Positions 47,271 to 59,301 of a DNA stretch of 64,000 nucleotides are shown in pieces. The stretch covers positions 124,001 to 188,000 of the forward strand of contig CAKAKS010000176.1 in assembly GCA_916700875.1 (NCBI GenBank), read 5' to 3'. How positions within the stretch are numbered: position 1 is the first letter of the stretch; each line of letters opens with the position of its first letter. The translations under genes were made by a program, and so were the position numbers. Origin of the DNA: Sebastes aleutianus. Lineage: Eukaryota; Chordata; Actinopteri; Perciformes; Sebastidae. The notes below the pieces were generated by a model, which saw nothing but the letters and a program-made list of their open reading frames with translations, made no database searches and had not been told where the DNA came from.

Positions 47271-49194
47271 ACGTCAGGCTCTGCAGTCTGCAGATATGTG
47301 CACATTTAGCGAATAGACACACGTGCTAATATATCACACACACAGACACTCCGCTATAAATCATGCATTTAAAGAAATCACGCATAGATGCAAATACACA
47401 CCGCCTATGCATATGCGTGCGCTGTACTTTGTGCACAGACACTTAAAAAGAGCCACTTAGCCCTCGCGGGCTCGTGTCCCCGTCGATGAAGAGTTAAAAT
47501 GCAAATAATTAATCCTATTCTGTTCCAGGGAGAGAACCGGCTGGGAATGAGACTGTGAAATCCTGTTTGAATTGTGCCCAACCTCACATGATCCGCTATA
47601 CTGTGCATCAGCCCCGTACTGTCATGTGTCAAAAATGACCAGCTGGCCTAAAACAAAGCACGAGCGTACAAAGGAGAGTTTTACATAAAGATGCATCCCA
47701 TCATTTGTAGCATTTTGGCACTGAAAATGTGGAGTTTCTGTACTGTAGGTTTTTCTTTGTGTGTTCAGTCGTGGCGGCTATCACTGCCTGTGCTAACAAC
47801 TAATTAGCATTTTAGTCCAAACAAACCAGAATTGTAAAAGGCATCGTTTTGTGCATCAGAGGATGGCACTGCAATCTGACAGGATATGGAAAAGTTTTCA
47901 TTATCGCTGTCAAAGTTAACATGATAATAACGCGTTAACGCAAATTAGTTATAATGCCACTGATTTCTTTAACGCATTAACACAGTCGATCTTTCGGAGG
48001 TTGTTGCGGGCTCAGTTTTAAAGCAAGAGTGAAGATAGTGGTATCATATGAAAACCTAAGGAATCCATTGGTACCAACCATGGTATGGCCATTTTCAAAG
48101 GGGTCCCTTGACCTCTGACCTCAAGATATGTGAATGAAAATGGGTTCTATGGGTACCCACGAGTCTCCCCTTTACAGACATGCCCACTTTATGATAATCA
48201 CATGCCGTTTGGGGCAAGTCATAGTCAAGTCAGCACATTGACAGCTGTTGTTGCCTGTTGGGCTGCAGTTTGCCATGTTATGATTTGAGCATATTTGTTA
48301 TGCTAAATGCAGTACCTGTGAGGGTTTCTGGACAATATTTCTCATTGTTTTGTGTTGTTAACTGATTTCCAATAATAAATATATTCATACATTTGCATAA
48401 AGCAAGCATATTTGCCCTCTCCCATGTTGATAAGAGTATTAAATAAAGACAAATCTCCCTTTAAGGTACATTTTGAACAGATAAAAAATGTGTGATTAAC
48501 TTGCGATTAATTTGCGATTAACCACGATTAAATATTTTAATCGATTGACAGCCCTACTTTTCATGTGTTATATCAATATTGCATTATGTCAATCCACATG
48601 TATACATTATATATTATAGTAGGAATAATTTATGAATACGCCAGCTATGAAACTGTTGCATTGTTGAGTTCTTCTCTCCTCCTCGCTGTGTTTTACAGTG
48701 ACAGACAGTCAAACAGACACCAAGCAGACAGACAGACAGAGATGGATTGTGTGGGTGAGGGTGGATTTTGGGTTGGGGGTGGTGGGGGTGGTATTGGTGG
48801 TGGTGTGGGAGCTTATCCAAACATGGCCAAGACAACTGAGTAACACAAAACAACCAGCCGGCAAGCCACAGCACCACATGTTAAGACAGAATAGCAAATG
48901 AAGCAGACTCCGATATTACCCTGCCTTCACCACTCCAACTGTCTGGGGGAATCTATATGATGAATCATGAAGAGATTTCTTTTTTTTCTTTTTCTCGTAT
49001 AACTCTCTGCTTCTCGCTCTGCTTCTGTCTTTGTCTGTTTTTTCTCTCTCCTCCTATTCTTTATGTTATTCTTAATGAACTCCTCTGTGCCCTCGCCGCT
49101 CCCTCTCTCTCTCCTATACTTCAACTTCCTCCATTCTTCATCTCTCTTTCTGTCTATTCTCTCCATACCTCTCCTCCATCCCTTTCCTACCTAC

Positions 49195-49264
<70 letters not shown>

Positions 49265-51814
49265 CAATGTACATAACAGTGTACTCTTTAGGAGGGAGCC
49301 CTGGCGGTATCTATGGCAACCGGATTGCTAGGCAACAGCCGATTCTCCCTTCCTTTCCTGCGCCGTGCAGCAGCGGCAACAATCAACCAATCAAAAGCTG
49401 AGCAGGAATGCCGGTGTACGTGAAAAGTTCAGAAGACATCCAGAAAGCACTGCATGCTCTCTTATTTCCACATGTGCCGTCTTAACATGTAGAAATATCA
49501 CATAAATTAACATAAAATCAATCTGTCCATGCGCTGGAAGACAGGGAATTTAAATTGAAAATGTGTTGTTATACAGAATAGGCCTGAAAAATACAGCTCA
49601 ATTACAAGGTTTTTCCTCTGAATGTGAAGCCAGTTTTGCCTGTTGTTGCTGTGCACATGCACACACAGACAAATAATAGGCAATTTAGGCACACATATGC
49701 TCATTTACATACAATTAAACCTCTGTGCACACATCGCTGGAGCCCATTGGAAAGAAGTTTAAAAGACGACTCATTAAACACGAGTATTTTCGGCAATTTG
49801 GCAAAGCTTTGGCATTCTCCATACTTCAAAACTGATCTTCGATATTACATTTGAGAGCAAAGATTAACCTCCTGGGACCTGAGCTTTTGTTTGGTTTGGT
49901 TTTTTAAATTCTACTTCCTATTTTGAGATTAATACGACCTGAAAAGTATAAAAACTAAACGTCGTCTTTGAACAGGAAGTAGTTTAAAAAAAAAAAAAAA
50001 AGGCTGTCTTCATATGTTTACAAGGGGTTTATTTTACGGTATATCACAACAAAGTCCCCAGTGTGTAACTGCTGCAAAACAGCTGTGTTTGTTGTTAATT
50101 GTCACTGTTTAAGTGTAGCCTAAAGCTGTTCCAAAATTGTTCCTTTCAATGCTTGAATATGAAAAATGAAAAAAACTAATTGCAAACAACACAACACTTC
50201 TAAAAACCTTGTGATTTGTTCGTTTTGTTAACTCGGTATGAATTTTCCTTGCTCTATAATCCAAACTAGGAACGTCCTTTTTGTCTGTAGGAACAGTCCG
50301 TCACACCTGTGTGTAACGCTAATTAAGTACGATAATTATATAATTGGCAGCGTTGTAGCTTGTTATTATTCCTAAAATGTGTTAAATTTGTATGCCATAT
50401 CACACTGTTATGAGGTTTTGCACCTTTTTGTCTCGGGATCGGCGGTAGACGGACTTGGTTTAGATGTCCGCTATCTTGTTTTTATACTAATAAGTGTATT
50501 GTGCTTTTGCTACAGCAAGATGGTGCAAAAAAGTGCCATGACCGAGGACAATAAGTCTAAGTTATGCACAATGAATTACAAACCTTAGTACTACAAGCAT
50601 GCCCAGACGCGTTGTTTGTTGCAATATGCTCCGAAACACCAGGAGTCGTACAAACAGAATATTCTGTGGATAAGTAAGAAGTCAACGACTGGTACCGGAA
50701 AGGAAAGTAGGCTGCCTGGCAACAGTAGTAAACACTAAACACCGACGCATTTGTGTACTGTAATTATTACTGTTGCTTACCTCCAAGTCAAAATTACTTT
50801 CTGTCTCGTTGCCATGAGACTTTTTTTTTTTTTTTTTTAGCTTTTACAAAACGACCTCTCATATTCTTTCCCAGCCTGCAGCAGAAAGCCTCTTCTTTCT
50901 CCGGTGTTGCCTATTTCTTTCCAAGTATTTAATGACATCTGACTGTCCCTGTGATGTCTGTACAGGTGAACCTGCTCGGCCAGTCTTCCCTCGAAGGCAT
51001 CCATGTTGAAACGAAAAGCGCAGCGTGCAGTCGGCGTGTAGCTACAAAAATTCAAGGTGCACGGCAACCCACCGCGACAACTTGGGGAGCCTTCGTGTAC
51101 CACATGAAAGCCGCGATTTTCTGGCGCACGCACCTTGCGCCGGCTTCACTACGGCGACCATAAACCAGGCTTTAGGAGCAGCAAATGTAATGTCCCCATA
51201 TGAGGATGCAGGGTCAAAACTCAATAATTTATCACACAAACAACATTTACAATGCATTACTTCACTTTTTCCCTCAGAAATCACAGTCAGAATTTGGTGG
51301 TTTGGAAAGTTTCTGGTGGCAAACGGCATTCGATGCAGAGACTTAACAGCTTACAAGACTCGGTGAACTGACAAAAGATTAGTCCCAGTAGAGAAACACA
51401 TCTGTATCTGCCCAGTGACACTGCTATAAATGGCAACGTAATGGTTAAAGCAATAAAACACAAGAGCTGGAATCTTACCGCACTTCAAATCAAGAGAAAG
51501 ACAAATAGATGTAGAGAGAAGGGAGGAAAGAAAGAAAAAAAAAGCCGAGGCAGTGGTGCACATATGGAGTGACAATAGACTCAGAGTGGGGAGTGGCCAT
51601 TTTAGGTTCTCAGCGTTGTTTTATATTGATGTTGGTTGATCAAAATTCGTCCTTCACTCCTCTGTCTGCAGACAGCGGGAGGAGGAGGACAGGGAGGCCA
51701 TTTTGAGACACAAGGCAAAAAAACTGGAGAGGGGGAGAAAAAAAAACACAACAACCAACACAATGGTGAGTAGGAACAGAGGGACGCTGACCTTCAAAGG
51801 GCTCAATTACATGT

Positions 51815-51845
<31 letters not shown>

Positions 51846-54800
51846 AAAGTTGGGCATGATTGCCCATACAGTGCATTCACGCGGCTCGGTGGCACAAACA
51901 CACCAAAAGAAAAATGCATGTGTGTGTTTTTGTGCATTTTTAAACACACTCAGAGCGTCCCTGCTGCTCCACGCTGTAGGACCGTCTGTCCGTCCAGATA
52001 AAGTGGCCTCTGAATCTCAGTTCTGATTTGAGAGGGGGGATTTAATGACAACTATCCTCCCCCCTTCCTCATTCTCCCTCTCCCTTCCTCTCGGTCTTTC
52101 TCTCATTCCTCTCGTTCATTCACAGTTGCCGTTTCGTTGCAATCTATTTATCTTGTTGCTCTCTCTTTCTCATTTACCTCTTTCTCTCTCTTTCTCTTCG
52201 TACCCACAAAACCAATTTTCAGGTGGACACTGCAGGGCCGACCTCTAAAGTAAACATCCCCCTTATTCATCCCCTCCTCCTCCTCCTCTTCCTCTCCTTC
52301 TTCGTCTCTCCCCCACCCCTCCCACCATCACATCAATGCCAAAGGAGCCCCCTCCCCACCACATATCTCCCTTCCTCCCTCCCTCTCCACCTCCAACCTT
52401 CTGTTTGGAGGAAAGGAAGTAGAAGAAGAGTAAAAAAAAAAAAAAAAAAGTACGAGGCGCAGTCATGAATTTTAATGGTGCTGCTCATTTTAAGTAAATA
52501 GTATATCAGCTGGGATCCAGATATATGAGGGTTTAGTGGTTGAATCTGGTGGTGATGATCAGGGGGAGAGTGTGTGGACGCAAAACAAAGAAATAAATTA
52601 ACCCAAAAGCTGGATGATGGATTGAGCAAAAAACAGCAGAGAAGAGGAGCAGAGAGAGGAACGCAGAGGAGGGTTAAGTGAGGATGCAGAGCTACAGGAG
52701 GAGAAGTGGTGAAAGATGGACGAAGGGAAAGAGAGGGAAGGAAAATCTCATCTCCTGGTGGAATAATCTCTCATTTATCACGCTGATGGGGAAACGGAGA
52801 GAGAGAGAGCTGGATGAGTTTCATATTGTGATAAGTTTCAGCTCACACTTTGTGTCGTGGATGCAGCGTACATGTACATGTACATACAGTACTACTATAG
52901 CGTCTAGACGGCAGAATATAGCATGAATTATGCATGCAGGGTTGCTCTCATTCGGGGGGAGCCATGTTAATATTGTTACATATGTGGCAATATACCGACG
53001 GGTGGAGGGTGGAGGGTGGAGGGTGGTGGAGTCTGCTCCATGACACTCAGCAAATTGGGGAAAGCTATAATGGCGCACACACACACACACATTAATTCAT
53101 GCACACTCACACGTATGAACACACTAGAGCCTCGCAAATGCATGTGTGACTTGTGGACACACACATACACACCAAGCCAAAAGGCTAAGCTTCCTTTTTC
53201 ATTTCAGCAGAGAAGATTGCATTTTCGGAGGCTATGTGTGCGTGTGTGTGTGTGTGTTAGTGTGTGTGTGTGTGTGTGATTACTGACTGTTTGGGAGGGA
53301 GTGATGGGGGATATTAAACGATTCAAATGCTGTCTCTCTTGCTCTCCTCCACTGGAGAGACCTAAGACTGCAGCATGGCCACACACACACACACAAACAC
53401 ACAAAAATCGCACACATACTGGGCCAGTCTTATCGTCAGACAGGCCAATTTAAAAACACACACTGCCAATTAACTGTGAGGCAGCATAGTTTCAGTGTGG
53501 ACATTTGTTGTAGTGCAGTATGCTCAAATAATGTGGATATGTATATGTTTTTGTGTGTTTGTGTCTGCGTTTCATTCTGAGCAAATTGCTTGTTTTAAGA
53601 GCGGAGAGGAACAAAGAAAGTGGATGAATCGCCTGCGCTTTCTTTTCAAATGTCCACAGCGTTTTCTCTTGTGTTTTCTGAGTGTGAATAACTGTAGCTA
53701 TTTTACTAACGATTACTGACCAAAACACAATCTCCCGCAGGATAAATGCATACTATTGTCCTTAAAATAAGTTGCTCAGAAACAAAACAAAACACGCAGA
53801 CAGAAGATAACGGCGAACAAAAAACACACACTGATAGAAACCCCTGGGGGCGAAAATAAATAGCCACAAGAAACAAAGACGGCGAGCAATTTGGTTAGTG
53901 TTGATGCTGCAGCTGACAGGAGGTTTGAGATCTGATTCATTACCTGTTCATAGAAGCCTAAATATTTGCTTTTCTTCTTGTTCGCTGGCATTTATTGCTT
54001 TCTTATGGTACCCTTGATACATTAAGCAGAACCTTCGTAGCCTTACGCTAAGTGCAATCTTGGGATTCCTACCTTTATGTATACCATACACTACTATTCA
54101 ATGCTTTTTACTGCACATTATAGTATTGTCCTCTGCTATTTAAATGCTTGTACAAACCTGGAGGCCTCCAGGTTTTGCACTCGGCCCCTTTACAGCTTCA
54201 GGAAGTCTGCCAAAACTCAATAACTCTTAACTTCCTGCAGTTCATCTTATTAAATAGAAGCCAAAAGTCCCGCAGGGAACGATGTGACCAATATTCAGAG
54301 GGAGTAAATGTCCCTGAGCCAGATGTACACGAGACATTTTTCATGATGGGCATTATAACTTGTCCAACGCAGCTGTAAGTAATGACATTTATAGTGGCCA
54401 CATTCCATTAAATTGTTCCATGTAGTGCCAAGACATGGGTGATATATGCTGGCTTATTGGAGCACCTACGTGGAATGGAGCCATCGTCAACTTAAAAATG
54501 TTTAACTTCTACAAAACGATGACTTTGCATATTGTGCTCCGACTTCATAAGGTGACGGCACTCTTCGTGCACCTTGTGGGGCCTTCAAACCTCATCGCCA
54601 GAGAGTGTTGATATTGGATGATTCTGCAAAACTCAGATTAAGTTCACTGACAGTGGGGGGTCGGGGGGGGGGGGGTTTACGTCCAGTGCAAATGTTTTTC
54701 AAATCTTCCTTTCTACAATAGCTGCTTATGGCAACTATGGTGGTATTTAATCGCATGATTGTCCATGATTAATTGCGATTAATCACAAATTGATCACACA

Positions 54801-57800
54801 TTTTTTATTAATTAGAGATTTGTCAAGTATTTAAGTGGGCAAATGCTTGCTTTATGCAAATGTATGTATATATTTATTATTGGAAATCAGTTAATTTACC
54901 CCGTGTGCAACCAATAGGTCAATGTTGATCTATTTGTCACTTAAAGCTGAAGTAGGTGAGATTGGAGCAAATATGATTAAAAAAAGTTATTTCTATAAAA
55001 CGGTAGCTATATCATGACAACAGGTAAACTGAAAAAAATCATGTGCCTCTGTGTCCTCCAGTGCTCCTAACGGCATCTGCAAGATTTCACAGACCGGAGG
55101 AAAACAAGCAGTAAGAACTGATCTGAGGTCTGCTGTCCATCTGCTGTCTATGAGAGCCGGCTGTAAATCACTCGCCAACTCCGACCAAAGGGTCAAACTA
55201 GACAGCACTGATCAAATATGAATCAATATTATGTTACGTTAATGCCTATTTCTCGCCTTAAATGTTTTCAGAATCATCTTGGTAGTGTATGGTTTAGTGT
55301 ACGTTTGTTTCTGGTGAAGGAACGCCAAGTTCTGGTCAGATGACCGGAGCACAGCCAATAGGAACGCTCTCTCAATGAAATGACCTGTGATTGGTCAAAG
55401 TCTCCCGTCACGGGCTAGATTTTTTAAAGCCTGAAAACAGAGCCATGAGGAGGAGCAGAACTCTAGTTATCTCTCAGAACACTTGAATTACAATATGCTG
55501 AAAGGTTATTATGGATTTTTTGCCCAATGATGACTTTAACTTCCGTACTTAAGTAACATAACTTCTGAAGTTATGTTAACCCAAACCACATTTCTTTTCC
55601 TAAACCTAACTAAGTTGTTTTGTTGCCTAAATCTAACCAAGTTGTTTCCTGTGAAGACAGAAGTTTGTTTTGAAAATACTGTTTGCATGTAATGAGCGGA
55701 AATTGACACGTGTTGCTGGACATTCAAAGGAAAACGCACAAAAAATGAGGAATAACTTTTCGTAAGATATCATACGAACCGTTGTGTGAGGATATTTTGT
55801 AATTGTTGTTAAGATATTTCAGTCTGGATCAAAGTGGTGGACCGCCCAACAAACCAACGTTGCCGCTAGCATGGCTATAAAGAAACTTGTTTTTTGATTG
55901 TATTAATCTATTAAGTGCCACTTCACGACAAAAACATCTGTGCCCCTGCCATTCTGCAGCTACATACATACCCGCACTGTCTGGCAAGAAGTGCTGGAGG
56001 CATTAGCAAGCAATACCAGGGCTCTTCATTACGACCTCATGATATTCAGGACCAGTGCATTCAAGGATAGTCATTAAGCCGCTGATAGCTGCAGCCATAT
56101 ACTGTGTGCTATAAATTGAAAGGTACATACAGTAGAAGGCTGAAATATAAATGTAGAGTGTGGCGGTAATTTCCCAGAGTGTTTGACTGGTGTTTGTTCA
56201 CTGACAGTTATATTTAGAGCTGATGAGTGTTGATTGAAGAGCAGTTTGTTCCCTCATTTAGATGATGTATCTCTGCAGCAGCTGTTGAAACTGTCTGAAG
56301 TGTTGCATTAGCTCGTATAGGTGATGACTGATTGAGAATGTAAAGGTGAACACCATCCCAGTGTTTCTGAGTAAAAGGGAGAAATACTGATCATTTAGCT
56401 GTAATGTGAATTCAGTATTGTATTATGCAATATGCTTGCCACCATCACCCGTCCTTCTACCGCATGTAAATAGTTTTCTATGTATTATTATCAAGACTAA
56501 TGTCTTTATGATTCCCTGTGGTTGTTGGCTGCTGATTCTGTATTCTAACTGACTTCCAGACCTTTAACACAAGAGGTCTGACAGTGGCTTTAGCCGTGGG
56601 CTACAGCAGCCCAGACAGGGAAAGGTTAAATGCTACCTTGTAAAAAAAAAAGGTAAATTACCCTTGGGCTCTGTTAGCCTTGGGGCAACCTTGCAAATAT
56701 TGAGGTGTCATGTGCAACCTTCAATAGACTTGGAGTCACATATTCTGGCTATCGACTCGGAACAACAAGCAGAAGTGTGACAATCCGTGTCCAGCAGAGT
56801 AAAGCCACTTTTAATGCAGGATACACATAGGTCTACTCGATGTATGTTTAACCCAGGCGGCAACCTAGGGGTCTGAAAAGTGCCTCAAACTTGCATTCTT
56901 TCTAATAGCCAGCAGGGGGCGACTCCTCTGGTTGCAAAAAGAAGTCAGATTGTATAGAAGTCTTTGAGAAAATGATACTTCTCACTTGATTTAATATCTC
57001 AGGAAACATTGTAAACATGAGTTTATGGTCTCTGTCGCTAGTTTCAAGTCTTCTTCAATACTGCATGATCGCCTAAAAATGTCTGCTTTCAGTTGTACTT
57101 AGCTCCACCCTCTCGTGCCACATCTGGTTGCAAATAACCAAGATGACGACGGCCAGAATACCAAACACAAGGCTTCAGAGCTATAGTCCACAAATCAATG
57201 GGTGACGTCCACTTCTTATATATACAGTCTATGCTTTAACGCCTCTTTGCCCCCATTTGTATTAGGGTTAATCCTTATGGTCATTGTCTCTACAGAAGCT
57301 CCCATCTGCAGCTGTAGCTGCATAAACACATGACCTGTTTACCAAAGCCAGTGTCCAACCCTTGTTTAACTCAGGTCAAGAAGCCAAGTCGGATGATTCA
57401 TGGTGACCCACTTTGATCGACCGCAATCACAGTTTCAACCTGCGTCACTGCGTCAGTCTGAAAAGGGGATCAGTGAGAGCTGAAGAAGTCAGCTAAACTC
57501 AGTACTCCACTGGGAGAAATCCTATCCTTCATCCACACTTTGGATTTGGCTCAGTCAGCACTGTAAGTATCCATAATGCTGCAGGAGGACGATCGATAGT
57601 TCTCGATAATATTCTGATTATTAAGGATTGTTGGAATGATCCTGAAACTGCTAAAACCAAAACACTCCACATGAAGTAAATAATGGATGATGATGGACAG
57701 CTGGACAAGTTTAATATTCAGACGGCAGACTCACGCTTGTGGTTGTTCTTGCGCTGGAAGGGTAGTGTGTGTCGCTCCGAGTCTTCTTCTCCCTCCTCGT

Positions 57801-59268
57801 CTGCCAGGTGTGTGTGAGTGTAATGGTAACTCAGCCCTGGGCGGTTCTTATAGCGCTTTCCACAGACTGTAACACACAGTCAATGCATAAAATGAGTTTT
57901 CTGTATATGTAAGTTAAGAATAAACAGACCTGTCTCCGAAGAATTACATTCCCATACAACTAAACTGCATTCTCAATTATGTTTGTAGGGAAACATACTT
58001 TGTCGCGTGTCTTCGTCTTCGACGTATCAGAAATAGTCCGAGGATGGCCGCAGCAAGTGACATAGTATATCGAGCGACTGTTATTGAAAGTTACGGGGTA
58101 TAATAAGGAGTATAACAAGTGAGAAAGTCCACTACGGCGGGCCAACACGATCTCATCTCAACTCATCACGTACTGACGATTTGTCAGACCCCTCTGCGTC
58201 ACTTTTCGGTCGCAGTAAACACGTGCTTAACGTTGTGAATTAAACAAAAACACTTGTTAAGGTTTAGGCAACAAAACCACTTAGTTAGACTTAGGACAAA
58301 ACAACATGGTCGGGCTTAAAACTACTACGTTTGTACAGTGAAATGTGACTCGATGTTGTAAACACAGAACACGAACGAACAGCTGATTGTAAAGTGAAAG
58401 TGAAACTTAACACACGGGACGCGAACAGCGGCCTCTGGATGAAAGCCTTGTGTTTGTTGGACCCTTCCACCTCTCCTCGAACCAGCCTGGTGTGTCTCTT
58501 TTGCTCTTTAAACTAAGTCACCACAGCACTTTCCCTGAGCGTTTACTGTTGCCACAGATGGGTTTACATTGTAGTGAATGGAAATCCCGGTGCGTCTCAT
58601 ACCTGCGCTAAAGGGTGCCTGGTGCGACAATATCAAACGCCGACGTCTGTGACAAAGCGTCGGTATCAGGGCGGGCGGTAGGGGTGATTAATGGGTCCAA
58701 CAAACACAGGACTTTCCCCAAGGAGACTGCTGTTGGTGTCCCGTACATTCATTTACGTAGTCATTTTAAGCCAAACCATGATGTTTTTTGACTAAACCTA
58801 AAGTTTTGTTGTGTCTTTTTGTTTCAATTGACAACATTAACCACATGTTTAAATCTGCGAACGTAATCTGGGAGAAAACAAGTTTCCCTCGAAACGTAAT
58901 TGAGAATGCAGTTTAGTTGTATGGGAACCTAATTTTGTAGGAGTTGTAATAAAAGAGTAAGGAGAAACAGGAATAAAGAAATTAAGTTGCAACGCTCACT
59001 GTCACAGACGTAAGGCTTGTCTCTGTCTTCAATGGCAGCCGGCTCTTGTCTCTTCCTCATGCCCCCGACACCGTAGGCCTGCAGAAACCACACACATACA
59101 CACACACATACACACATACACACACACATGCTTGTGAGAACTCAGACAGCCTCATGCAAAATCACACATGTACACAGAAAAAGTTTGAACTTCAACACTT
59201 GTTACCTGCATGCACATACACACTAAAAAGAGCGTAACAGCACACTTCTCACTTGTTCAAGTGTCTAT

Positions 59269-59301
<33 letters not shown>

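Noticed and set aside
48771..48811. G-quadruplex candidate (GGGTTGGGGG and similar)
   Set aside because: The fourth G-tract needs a long loop, and the intronic location gives no functional hint.
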